Source: Siderastrea siderea (Eukaryota; Cnidaria; Anthozoa; Scleractinia; Rhizangiidae). Taken from it: a stretch of DNA of 64,000 nucleotides. The stretch's first letter is position 1. Every line of letters starts with the position of its first letter. The translations under genes were made by a program, and so were the position numbers. The stretch is taken from the NCBI GenBank assembly GCA_964030785.1, contig OZ034966.1, positions 8,105,152 to 8,169,151 on the forward strand, given 5' to 3'. Of this stretch, positions 60,245 to 64,000 are shown piece after piece. The notes under the pieces are model-generated. The model was not told the origin of the DNA. It worked only from the letters and a program-made list of their open reading frames with translations, and did not search any database.

Positions 60245-62255
60245 CTGATTGTCTGTTTTGTCAGATGTGGATGAGTGTCTGGCTAACCATACAAACTCGT
60301 GCCAGTTCGCCTGTGTCAACACACTCGGTAGTTACAAATGTCGGTGTCCTGTTGGATATCACCTCAGTGCTGACGGCAAGAAATGTCAAGGTAAAACGTA
60401 TGTTTTATATACTACAGTTCCTTTAGAATTCACTGAAGCTTCGCCTTAGGTTCGGGAAGAATTCACCATCTACGCCAATTACTTGCACTTCAGATTAGGC
60501 ACTGATTTTTGTCTTTGCCATAGAGTAGGACGTTCCTTTGGGTGACGGACGGTAACCGGAAGTAGAATGTTTTCTTTCTTGGCTTGTTTTTGCTCCTCAC
60601 CAAAAGCTGGAAATCTTTGTTCTGTTTTAGCTTTTCATCGTGGAGGTTATGGCCCCAAATGCGTCAAAAGGACTGAAAACATTTATCTTCCAGGTTCCGG
60701 CCGTTCCTCATGAACGTCTGTGCTTAAGTTCCCTAATGTTCCTTTCACGGCTGCATTGTTGACGGGAACACAATTTCTACGTGGTCTTGTTAGCCAGGTG
60801 AAGGTCTGTCCATTGGCAGTAGTCTGTTTGTTCAGCCCGGATTCGAACTGGAGTTTACCACCAAAGATGCAACGACTTTACGGGGAACTTTTTTACTGTA
60901 TTTAATAGTCCCGTTCGTGTTCCCCGTGGCCGCTGGTGAACATGAAACGGGGGTTAGTCTCAACGCGAAAAACAAATATATGCACAAATACCAGCAGGAA
61001 AATGCGGAATTGTAAAATAAAACAACACTTAGAGTTGTGAATAGTTTATTTTCTCACTGGTATTTGTGAATAATTTACTTCAGATCGAGACTTACCCTGT
61101 AAAAGTGCGTCTTTCACTTGTGTTTTTATCCAGCGGTCTTGGTGAACTCGAAACTGGGCTATTTAGAAGTACTCCAGTTACTTCTGTCAAGTCTCAAGTT
61201 TTTATTTTTATTTTTATTTTTATTTATTTTTTGTCCTAGATGTGAATGAGTGTACTCTGACAAATGGACCATGTCAACAGAATCAATGTTATAACACCAG
61301 AGGAAGTTATCAGTGTCTGCCATCTTCCTGCCCTCAGCAGTATCATCAGGTCGGAGGCGGGTGAGTACAACCGAGCAGTCGCGAACGTGTAAAGATAATC
61401 TCCCGACAATATATCGATTGCGTCTCGCTGGCTGAGTTTTGATTATTGAAAGATAAGATGTGATAAATCTAGTTTTAGGACAGGCGTTATTTTGAAAGCC
61501 TTTCAAATGCAGATTAAGTTATTACTTCTCTTTGAAAAGTCGTAAGACTGACTGATATCAATAGGTGTTTCTTTCAGAAAGAAAGAAGAAATTCTTGGGA
61601 CATCTGTTTCGGTTAACTTTCTTTGTGAACTCATGACTATACTTTCTATGTTGTCACGTAATGTTTTGCGACAGGTATTACTTATTTAAGTACTCGTATT
61701 TACGAGTGTTTTTGCTTTTCACTTGGGTTTGCAGCAATAGATTGTTTTTTCTTGTAAATCGCTTTGGGAATTTCTCTTTACTAATATTCGTTTTCTAAAA
61801 CTGAGTGTTAATGTAAGTAGACTTGTCCTAGCCGTTTAAAAATCTTTTTAAGGCGCCTCGTTTGATTGAAATCCTCTTTTTTTCGTTACAGGTTCTGTGT
61901 AAACCAATGCTCGAGCCCAGGCTACTGCGCTCCTCAAGCCGTACGTCAAGAAGTACTCCCGCTCCCACTTGAATTTCCCGCCAATACCAACATTGCGCGT
62001 TTGATCCCGTTTTTCCCGCCATATATGGCCTCACTTCAGTACTACTGCCAGTTTCAATACACATTCGCAGTCCAGCCGTCTCCATTCGGTATCAGGTTGT
62101 ATGCAAACGAGGCCGTGGTTTACACGAAAAAGAAACTAGAAAAGGCGGAAATGTACAAGCTGCAAGTTACCGCGGATTTGTTTTACATGGATGGTACACT
62201 GGCCTGTAGGACTGTCTTTACAGTGTATATAGACGTCGCTAGATTTAGTTTTTGA
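23457..62255 (+). CDS. HMCN1: Hemicentin-like extracellular matrix protein, 33 coding exons, 2,300 residues
   Basis: Secreted matrix glycoprotein of the hemicentin (fibulin-6) family, which links basement membranes and organises cell attachments. The spliced frame is open from the Met at 23457 to the TGA at 62253-62255, with every junction GT-AG. Domain order: signal peptide (1-24), VWA (about 35-215), hemicentin linker region to residue 419, Ig1-Ig10 (420-1305), a 12-residue linker exon, Ig11 (1318-1406), two TSP1 modules (1407-1520), G2F/nidogen barrel (1521-1737), ten EGF modules (1759 to about 2175), and a fibulin-type C-terminal module. This is the full family order, but with 11 Ig domains instead of the roughly 40 or more in vertebrate and nematode hemicentins. 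Exons 6-19 and 23-31 are all phase 1-1 and hold one domain each. Intron 1 is 7.4 kb. HMCN1 versus HMCN2 is not resolvable, since the duplication is vertebrate. Exons follow as separate entries. Confidence 0.93.
24387..24402. repeat. Poly-G tract
   Basis: Run of 16 G in hemicentin intron 1, followed 20 bp later by a second G-rich stretch. Confidence 0.9.
25205..26175. repeat. 74-bp minisatellite, about 13 copies (hemicentin intron 1)
   Basis: The unit includes AAAGATTCGCAGCAAAAGCC, then GTCAGTTGTCGTAAGGCATT and CGCGACAGAACTGCCGC. Successive copies are exactly 74 bp apart from about 25483 to 26047. The first copies (25205-25480) alternate two variants (TTTGCGAAAGAACTGCC and TTCGCGACAGAACTGCC), while the central copies are nearly identical. 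The 64-residue reading frames on the minus strand are by-products of the repeat. Confidence 0.95.
26498..26515. repeat. Poly-C tract
   Basis: Run of about 18 C in hemicentin intron 1. Confidence 0.9.
26801..26914. mobile_element. Small palindromic MITE
   Basis: AAGTCGCCCTCTC at the left is inverted as GAGAGGGCGACTT at the right. The interior is CpG-rich and itself palindromic (GCGTCGCGAAGCGACG). It is non-coding. Confidence 0.7.
27051..27591 (+). pseudogene. Frameshifted intronic gene remnant with a paired CxxC motif, family unknown
   Basis: A reading frame from the Met at 27051 carries [14 protein letters not shown], then shifts at an A-run near 27193-27200 into a second frame. That frame continues [30 protein letters not shown] and a Ser-rich, acidic tail to a stop at 27589-27591. 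The two CxxC pairs across the break suggest one small zinc-binding module. Codon content continues smoothly across the shift, so the two halves were once one frame. I do not recognise the family; a transposon-associated or expanded lineage-specific gene is possible. A one-base assembly error would also explain it. Confidence 0.5.
31104..31300 (+). CDS. HMCN1: Hemicentin exon 2: VWA, central part
   Basis: Residues 83-148. [13 protein letters not shown] and [14 protein letters not shown] are the second and third metal-site loops of the hemicentin VWA. Acceptor TTATTTCCACAG, donor GTGAGA. Confidence 0.93.
31900..31957. repeat. (TTA)n/(TTATCA)n microsatellite
   Basis: TTA units grade into ATTATC units in hemicentin intron 2. 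Confidence 0.9.
32122..32452 (+). CDS. HMCN1: Hemicentin exon 3: end of VWA and following region
   Basis: Residues 149-258. [30 protein letters not shown] and [16 protein letters not shown] text ([12 protein letters not shown]) are hemicentin-specific blocks after the VWA. Acceptor TTTTCCAG, donor GTAATT. Confidence 0.93.
32875..33099 (+). CDS. HMCN1: Hemicentin exon 4: post-VWA region
   Basis: Residues 259-333. [20 protein letters not shown] and [10 protein letters not shown] correspond to the conserved hemicentin segment between VWA and Ig1. Phase 1 at both ends. Confidence 0.92.
33174..33470 (+). mobile_element. tRNA-derived SINE copy (hemicentin intron 4)
   Basis: The head reads GTGGTTAGCACGTTGGACTT, with GAAGGTCGGTGGTTTGACAC further on, a weak A box and B box. 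The body matches 18195-18496 in reverse complement (GATGGACTAGCATCCCATCC). Confidence 0.75.
34110..34367 (+). CDS. HMCN1: Hemicentin exon 5: post-VWA region
   Basis: Residues 334-419. [17 protein letters not shown] and [19 protein letters not shown] match the second half of the conserved hemicentin region that precedes the Ig array. Donor GTTTGT. Confidence 0.92.
35250..35516 (+). CDS. HMCN1: Hemicentin exon 6: Ig domain 1
   Basis: Residues 420-508, phase 1-1. I-set Ig with the core Cys in ELLCTV, Trp in VQWVMD and Cys in YSCFASN. Starts DPPKV. Confidence 0.9.
35585..35870. mobile_element. Foldback MITE (hemicentin intron 6)
   Basis: AAACACAGAACAAACATTTT at the left pairs with AAAACGTTTGTTCTGTGTTT at the right. 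Further inside, TTTGTGTGCAACTTTGC pairs with GCAACTTAATGCACACAAA. Confidence 0.75.
35998..36255 (+). CDS. HMCN1: Hemicentin exon 7: Ig domain 2
   Basis: Residues 509-594, phase 1-1. Cys in IIFTCVP, Trp in IKWRKDG and Cys in GRYECVATS. Confidence 0.9.
36340..36652. mobile_element. Foldback MITE (hemicentin intron 7)
   Basis: AGGCACTGTTACACTAGGCA is inverted as TGCCTAGTGTATCAGCACCT. The interior is built of TTGCAACTTGT/ACAAGTTGCA pairs. TTTA lies outside both ends. Confidence 0.75.
37136..37192. repeat. (TTA)n microsatellite
   Basis: About 18 TTA units with two interruptions, 50 bp before the acceptor of exon 8. Confidence 0.95.
37245..37511 (+). CDS. HMCN1: Hemicentin exon 8: Ig domain 3
   Basis: Residues 595-683, phase 1-1. 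Cys in SITCQVNG, Trp in ILWYKDG and Cys in GEYECAVWN. Confidence 0.92.
37862..38077 (-). mobile_element. CCCTTTAAGC-family MITE copy (hemicentin intron 8)
   Basis: Reverse-oriented copy bounded by TTAACCTTTTAA and TTAAAGAGTTAA. Interior TAAAGGAAATGATCACCAAG matches the complement of the copies at 6335 and 50718. Confidence 0.65.
38083..38460. mobile_element. Foldback MITE (hemicentin intron 8)
   Basis: TAAGGACGGTGCCTCCTA is inverted as TAGGAGGCACCGTTCTTA. Inner arms also pair (GCAAGGGCTATGAGAATCCA against TGGATTCCAATAACCCTTGC). It ends 28 bp before exon 9. Confidence 0.8.
38489..38758 (+). CDS. HMCN1: Hemicentin exon 9: Ig domain 4
   Basis: Residues 684-773, phase 1-1. Cys in TVLCTANG, Trp in ISWYKGR and Cys in [12 protein letters not shown]. 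Confidence 0.92.
39453..39716 (+). CDS. HMCN1: Hemicentin exon 10: Ig domain 5
   Basis: Residues 774-861, phase 1-1. Cys in ELHCAAVG, Trp in ITWLKDN and Cys in [12 protein letters not shown]. The donor GTGAAG is weaker than its neighbours but fits the phase. Confidence 0.9.
40483..40761 (+). CDS. HMCN1: Hemicentin exon 11: Ig domain 6
   Basis: Residues 862-954, phase 1-1. Cys in TFTCRADG, Trp in IAWQNN and Cys in [12 protein letters not shown]. The GTAAGT donor follows TTGA. Confidence 0.9.
40910..41121. mobile_element. Foldback MITE (hemicentin intron 11)
   Basis: TTAAGCCCAGGCTAAATGAT and AAACATTTTCG at the left are inverted as CGAAAATGTTT and GATCGTTTAGCCGGGGCTTTA at the right. Confidence 0.7.
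42419..43490 (-). pseudogene. Penelope-like reverse transcriptase, degenerate
   Basis: Minus-strand fragments in order: [19 protein letters not shown] (RT motif A type), [16 protein letters not shown] with [12 protein letters not shown], the active-site box FMDDVFSL followed by a stop, [15 protein letters not shown], and [18 protein letters not shown]. Then follow [16 protein letters not shown] and [18 protein letters not shown] text, ending [20 protein letters not shown]. These are characteristic of Penelope-like elements. Several stops and frameshifts break the frame, and I see no GIY-YIG endonuclease, so it is not autonomous. Confidence 0.7.
43500..43763 (-). pseudogene. Transposase-like helix-turn-helix fragment
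   Basis: An 87-residue minus-strand frame includes [20 protein letters not shown] and [19 protein letters not shown]. The latter resembles the N-terminal HTH segment of DDE-type transposase or integrase-like genes that are common in animal genomes. It is cut off where the reverse transcriptase fragment begins. The family assignment is tentative. Confidence 0.35.
44380..44655 (+). CDS. HMCN1: Hemicentin exon 12: Ig domain 7
   Basis: Residues 955-1046, phase 1-1. Cys in ELQCPAIG, Trp in ISWRKNH and Cys in [12 protein letters not shown]. It lies only 54 bp downstream of the inverted-repeat element. Confidence 0.92.
45130..45378 (+). CDS. HMCN1: Hemicentin exon 13: Ig domain 8
   Basis: Residues 1047-1129, phase 1-1. 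Cys in LMECVARG, Trp in IHWYQNN and Cys in [12 protein letters not shown]. The DEGD entry is close in sequence to Ig10 (exon 15), suggesting a paired duplication. Confidence 0.92.
45903..46175 (+). CDS. HMCN1: Hemicentin exon 14: Ig domain 9
   Basis: Residues 1130-1220, phase 1-1. Cys in ELECNVTG, Trp in VSWLRDG and Cys in [12 protein letters not shown]. Confidence 0.92.
46652..46906 (+). CDS. HMCN1: Hemicentin exon 15: Ig domain 10
   Basis: Residues 1221-1305, phase 1-1. Cys in ILECEARG, Trp in ITWYLND and Cys in [12 protein letters not shown]. Confidence 0.92.
47137..47172 (+). CDS. HMCN1: Hemicentin exon 16: 36-nt linker exon (putative)
   Basis: Acceptor TTCTTTGCAG and donor GTAATG bracket 36 nt that encode [12 protein letters not shown] in phase 1-1. 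Skipping it leaves the frame intact, so it could be an optional linker between Ig10 and Ig11. It has no domain homology; the call rests on splice sites and matching phase only. Confidence 0.55.
48020..48125 (+). mobile_element. tRNA-like SINE fragment (hemicentin intron 16)
   Basis: Contains a B-box match GGTTTGAATCC after CGTAGGTCATG, and a T-rich end (TTTTTTTTTTCAGG). The A box is poor. It belongs to a different subfamily from the copy at 33174. Confidence 0.45.
48291..48557 (+). CDS. HMCN1: Hemicentin exon 17: Ig domain 11
   Basis: Residues 1318-1406, phase 1-1. Cys in LWDCTATG, Trp in MKWEKDG and Cys in [12 protein letters not shown]. The acceptor TTATTTCGGTAG is less pyrimidine-rich than usual. 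Confidence 0.92.
48798..48830. repeat. (ATA)n microsatellite
   Basis: About 11 ATA units in hemicentin intron 17. A complementary (TTA)n run lies 0.9 kb downstream at 49738. Confidence 0.9.
48871..49030. mobile_element. Strong hairpin MITE (hemicentin intron 17)
   Basis: TAATCGCAT at the left pairs with ATGCGATTA at the right. Inside, AGTAGAATTAAGGATAAATT pairs with AATTTATCCTTAATTCTAC, and TTTTCAAAGTTTTCACAAA pairs with TTTGTGAAAACTTTGAAAA. The loop is a short CpG palindrome (GTCGCGCAGCGAC). Confidence 0.8.
49738..49800. repeat. (TTA)n microsatellite
   Basis: Interrupted TTA/TTG run that begins right after GAGCGCG; orientation is opposite to the ATA run at 48798. Confidence 0.9.
50080..50250 (+). 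CDS. HMCN1: Hemicentin exon 18: thrombospondin type 1 repeat 1
   Basis: Residues 1407-1463, phase 1-1. The layered core [10 protein letters not shown] is followed by [15 protein letters not shown] and closes CNVHSCP. All six cysteines and three tryptophans of a TSP1 module are present. Confidence 0.95.
50718..50933 (+). mobile_element. CCCTTTAAGC-family MITE, best preserved copy (hemicentin intron 18)
   Basis: TTAACCCTTTAAGCGC at the left and GGCTTAAAGGGTTGAA at the right are inverted ends of a 216-bp non-coding element. Other copies are at 6335, 37862 and 63113, with fragments at 2527 and 55620. Confidence 0.8.
51072..51242 (+). CDS. HMCN1: Hemicentin exon 19: thrombospondin type 1 repeat 2
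   Basis: Residues 1464-1520, phase 1-1, exactly the same length as exon 18. [25 protein letters not shown] and CNVFSCS keep the module's cysteines. Confidence 0.95.
51926..52391 (+). CDS. HMCN1: Hemicentin exon 20: G2F/nidogen beta-barrel, first part
   Basis: Residues 1521-1675. [34 protein letters not shown] and [20 protein letters not shown] are hemicentin G2F features; in nidogen this barrel binds perlecan. Phase 1 in, phase 2 out, breaking the phase 1-1 pattern. The donor GTAAGT follows TCATCACA. Confidence 0.93.
52392..52730 (+). mobile_element. Pair of tRNA-like SINE segments (hemicentin intron 20)
   Basis: The first has GTAGTAAGAGCGCTC and a B-box match GGTTTGAATCC near 52440. The second begins TGGCGCAGTGGCGAGATCTC near 52548. 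Both are followed by related GTTGTTAGTCTTTTTCTTG and GCTATTAGTCTTGTCCTTG tracts, so they look like two copies of one family. Confidence 0.45.
53045..53229 (+). CDS. HMCN1: Hemicentin exon 21: G2F, second part
   Basis: Residues 1676-1737. [20 protein letters not shown] and [11 protein letters not shown] close the barrel. Phase 2 in, phase 1 out. Confidence 0.93.
53359..53421 (+). CDS. HMCN1: Hemicentin exon 22: short cysteine-containing linker before the EGF array
   Basis: Residues 1738-1758, phase 1-1. [20 protein letters not shown] matches the QCPSGF...FC segment that precedes the first calcium-binding EGF in hemicentins. Confidence 0.88.
53779..53901 (+). CDS. HMCN1: Hemicentin exon 23: EGF 1 (calcium-binding type)
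   Basis: Residues 1759-1799, phase 1-1. [12 protein letters not shown] start, GSFRCSC core, [14 protein letters not shown] end. Confidence 0.92.
54255..54290. repeat. C-rich homopolymer tract
   Basis: C run broken by single G residues in hemicentin intron 23. Confidence 0.9.
54541..54672 (+). CDS. HMCN1: Hemicentin exon 24: EGF 2
   Basis: Residues 1800-1843, phase 1-1. [35 protein letters not shown]. Confidence 0.93.
54841..54855. repeat. Poly-G tract
   Basis: About 15 G in hemicentin intron 24. Confidence 0.9.
55335..55475 (+). CDS. HMCN1: Hemicentin exon 25: EGF 3
   Basis: Residues 1844-1890, phase 1-1. [13 protein letters not shown] with an unusually long first loop before CLHKC, then GSFRCYC and GYQLKGNQC. 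Confidence 0.92.
55620..55710 (+). mobile_element. Fragment of the CCCTTTAAGC-ended MITE family (hemicentin intron 25)
   Basis: Only the left part survives: TTAAAGCCCCAATATC, then TGCGTATTCTCCTTACTGTT and TGGGAGAATT. Confidence 0.5.
56041..56154 (+). CDS. HMCN1: Hemicentin exon 26: EGF 4
   Basis: Residues 1891-1928, phase 1-1. [32 protein letters not shown]. Its last 25 bases and the donor GTGAGT are the apparent source of the minisatellite that follows. Confidence 0.93.
56128..56940. repeat. 92-bp minisatellite derived from the exon 26 donor region (hemicentin intron 26)
   Basis: GATAATCAGTGTCTGGGTGA starts at 56421, 56513, 56605, 56697 and 56789, exactly 92 bp apart. Each 92-bp unit holds two related halves of about 46 bp, and both resemble the exon end and donor (ATATCTGACAATCAGTGTGT, then GGGTGAGTGAAGCA, at 56130-56165). 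Outer copies are more diverged. Confidence 0.95.
57407..57538 (+). CDS. HMCN1: Hemicentin exon 27: EGF 5
   Basis: Residues 1929-1972, phase 1-1. [37 protein letters not shown]. Confidence 0.93.
57640..58205. repeat. Tandem repeat of about 106 bp, five to six diverged copies (hemicentin intron 27)
   Basis: GGTCACACTTTAGGATTTCA-type starts lie near 57744, 57850, 57956, 58068 and 58174. Each is followed by CATCCACA, a TTAGAACCACCTTGTACAG-like block and CAGCACCACAGGAAAGTACT. Copies are 80-90 percent alike by eye and one carries a 6-bp insertion. Confidence 0.9.
58478..58606 (+). CDS. HMCN1: Hemicentin exon 28: EGF 6
   Basis: Residues 1973-2015, phase 1-1. [36 protein letters not shown]. Confidence 0.93.
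59053..59175 (+). CDS. HMCN1: Hemicentin exon 29: EGF 7
   Basis: Residues 2016-2056, phase 1-1. [32 protein letters not shown]. Confidence 0.93.
59675..59797 (+). CDS. HMCN1: Hemicentin exon 30: EGF 8 (calcium signature lost)
   Basis: Residues 2057-2097, phase 1-1. It begins [12 protein letters not shown] where its neighbours have D-[IV]-[DN]-E-C, and has [10 protein letters not shown] in place of CxNxxGSYxC. All six cysteines remain. The calcium-binding acidic residues and Asn are missing. Confidence 0.9.
60093..60250. repeat. (TGCC/TGAC/TGAT)n tetranucleotide array (hemicentin intron 30)
   Basis: Starts with TGCC units, passes through TGAC and TGTC, and becomes a long pure GATT run. It ends about 14 bp before the splice-acceptor AG of exon 31. 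Confidence 0.95.
60265..60390 (+). CDS. HMCN1: Hemicentin exon 31: EGF 9
   Basis: Residues 2098-2139, phase 1-1. [37 protein letters not shown]. Its acceptor tract is only TGTCTGTTTTGTCAG after the tetranucleotide array. Confidence 0.93.
61195..61232. repeat. (TTTTTA)n tract at the acceptor of exon 32
   Basis: Six TTTTTA-like units form the pyrimidine-rich tract immediately before the TTGTCCTAG acceptor. Confidence 0.85.
61240..61360 (+). CDS. HMCN1: Hemicentin exon 32: EGF 10, main part
   Basis: Residues 2140-2179. [39 protein letters not shown]. Phase 1 in, phase 2 out. Confidence 0.92.
61892..62255 (+). CDS. HMCN1: Hemicentin exon 33: end of EGF 10 and fibulin-type C-terminal module
   Basis: Residues 2180-2300 and [15 protein letters not shown] finishes the last cysteine-rich module. 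[20 protein letters not shown] and [14 protein letters not shown] correspond to the conserved hemicentin/fibulin C-terminal fold. No canonical AATAAA was seen in the next 900 bp. Confidence 0.93.
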
Positions 62256-62825
62256 GAGCTACATCGCCATCACTGACTTTTCGTCGTATATATGAAAGAA
62301 GCTTTGCTTATTGTGATGAAATGTCAGACCTTCTCAAGCAGAACGGGTAAAGCGTTGGAAACTGTTTTTGCAGTTTACAAAAAACTCAAATGCAAATGTC
62401 TCTGGCGTTCGCACTCCTTACTAACAAAACTAAACTCAACATGCATTGATTAAGCTATAAACTAGGCACTCTGAAACCTGAACATTGGCTCTTCACAAAA
62501 CTGAACTTTACAGGCATTTCTAAAGTTTTAAACAAGACAATCATCTTCAACAATTGCTCTTCACTTTCGGGTTCTTCCAGTGGAATGTTGTGTATATGCT
62601 GTTTTATTGAAATATTTTTGCCAACTTCTATCTTGACTGGTCTTCAAACTGTAAACGCTCAACCTACAAGTCCTACTTTATGCAATGTCCCTGTGCCATT
62701 TCAGACAATCTCAGTCACTTTCAGTTTGTTAAATATAGGTTAAACAAAAAAAGTTCAATTGCGTGGATTTTATTTGTTTCTTGCTTCTGTTCGCACTTTG
62801 TATCATCGCTGTTGAGAATCGTGCG

Positions 62826-62900
62826 GGCGAGGTGGCGTAGTCTGTGAAGTATTGGGTTTGAAACCTAGCCTTTATTCTTGTCGTGTCTTCAAGCTTCTTT
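62826..62900 (+). mobile_element. tRNA-like SINE fragment
   Basis: GAGGTGGCGTAGTCTGTGAA resembles an A-box region, and GGTTTGAAACC is a B-box match. Short and degenerate; in the 3' flank of the hemicentin gene. Confidence 0.35.
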
Positions 62901-63112
62901 TAAAAACAAGTTTTAAAAGCAAGATGCTTAACGTCCCCAAATGTTCAAGTCGTGGATAACGTTACCCGGTAGATGAATGATGATGCCGTCTGTTAAGCAT
63001 GGCCTCTCTGAATCTACAGCGGCCGAAGAAGAGAGATAAATGGAGGTACCAGCGGGGCGTTTGGGAAACCTGGTAAAATTTTGCCGTGGGAATGAGGATA
63101 ACTGGCAAGACA

Positions 63113-63317
63113 TTAACCCTTTAAGCCGCAACAGTGATCAACATAAAATTTCTCTCCATCATGTCAATACATTATAACGTCTACATATTATGGGAATTGA
63201 GGAAATGATCACCAAAGATGAATTGTCTTAAAAACAAGTTTTTCAAACTAGTACTCAACAAAATGATGGAGAGCCGTAGGGAGAATTTGTATCATGATGC
63301 TGAGGCTTAAAGGATTA
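63113..63317 (-). mobile_element. CCCTTTAAGC-family MITE copy, 3' flank of hemicentin
   Basis: TTAACCCTTTAAGCCGC at the left and GAGGCTTAAAGGATTA at the right form the inverted ends. Interior GAGGAAATGATCACCAAAGA matches the complement of the other copies. Confidence 0.75.
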
Positions 63318-63517
63318 ATATTTTATCTACAGGGGGGAGTAGTGCTCCTAGTTGTTCATCGGGGGATGTCCTGGACACCAGAGTTAAGTACCAGAAGATA
63401 CAGGTACATTACTGTTGGAAGATACAGCTGCGGCAATAATTTGAGATTAATAGGAAACTTGTATCACAATTTTCCGCTTCCGTATTATAAACATTTTGTA
63501 AGGGGGCAATTTGGGTA

Positions 63518-64000
63518 GATGCCTTTTCTACCCAACGTTTTAGCCTTTTTTCTTAATCATCTCCGTGAGATTTCCTTCATTCCAGAAATATCAGGATCAT
63601 AGTGCGAGCTCCCATAAATCTGAATTGTTTCGCGATTTTCAAAGTGAACGTAAAAAAAAAAGAAGGGGGCGGGGAATTGATGAATTTTCAGCAAATTGAA
63701 AATTGTTAAGAATTAAAGGTGAGTTAAAATTGAAAATTGTGAAGAATTAAAGGTGACTTAAAATTAAAATTTTAATTTAGTAATTAAAAGATGGACACCT
63801 AGATGCCTTTTCCCCTAACGTTTTAGCCTTTTCTTCTTAATTTTCTCCGTGAGATTTCATTCAATCCAAAAATGCTATCATAGGACCAAAGTGCGAACTT
63901 CCATAAATCTGAGAGAATTTTTTCGCGATTTTTAAAGTGAACGTAAAGAAAGAGAAGGGGGCGGGGAATTGATGAATTTTAAGAAATTTTGAAAATTGTT
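63518..64000. repeat. Direct tandem duplication with a 284-bp period, cut by the window edge
   Basis: GATGCCTTTTCTACCCAACG at 63518 and GATGCCTTTTCCCCTAACG at 63802 start two copies. Both contain TTCTCCGTGAGATTTC- and AAGGGGGCGGGGAATTGATG-like blocks. The second copy runs to the last base of the window. Confidence 0.85.

Overview
This 64 kb window is eukaryotic genomic DNA: AT-rich, dense in introns, and carrying three animal genes with many GT-AG introns. The gene content (kynurenine aminotransferase, TTLL11-type tubulin polyglutamylase, hemicentin), the one-domain-per-exon layout of the hemicentin gene, and the mixture of short foldback transposons and tRNA-derived SINEs point to an invertebrate. 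My best guess is an anthozoan cnidarian such as a stony coral. That taxonomic call is inference; nothing here is diagnostic without a database search.

Layout. (1) 1-3,037: upstream flank of the first gene, with a GC-rich patch near 570 and several foldback elements. (2) 3,044-12,601, plus strand: a complete 14-exon kynurenine/cysteine-conjugate aminotransferase (KYAT1/3 type, 423 residues) with all key PLP residues present. (3) 12,602-16,822: convergent intergenic region packed with nested miniature elements. (4) 16,823-22,386, minus strand: a complete 5-exon TTLL11-like tubulin glutamylase (626 residues). (5) 22,387-23,456: about 1.07 kb separating two divergent start codons. (6) 23,457-62,255, plus strand: a complete 33-exon hemicentin-like extracellular matrix gene (2,300 residues: signal peptide, VWA, 11 Ig, 2 TSP1, G2F, 10 EGF, fibulin-type C-terminus). 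(7) 62,256-64,000: downstream flank with a transposon copy and a tandem duplication cut by the window edge.

All three gene models were assembled by hand from splice sites. Each has an unbroken reading frame with consistent intron phases (total coding lengths 1,272, 1,881 and 6,903 nt, all divisible by three). The three genes do not form a pathway: one is a metabolic enzyme, one modifies axonemal or cytoskeletal microtubules, and one builds basement-membrane-associated matrix.

The less ordinary material is in the introns. A 92-bp minisatellite in hemicentin intron 26 has grown out of an exon end and its 5' splice site. A 39-bp duplication begins exactly at a TTLL splice donor and offers an in-frame alternative. 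A 2.3 kb inverted-repeat element carries a decayed Penelope-like reverse transcriptase. Other items are foldback elements nested in other elements, a 74-bp minisatellite, and a tetranucleotide array ending about 14 bp from a splice acceptor. I found no CRISPR array, operon, or prokaryotic or viral gene cassette. Introns and flanks longer than 300 bases that have no entry below hold nothing I can identify.
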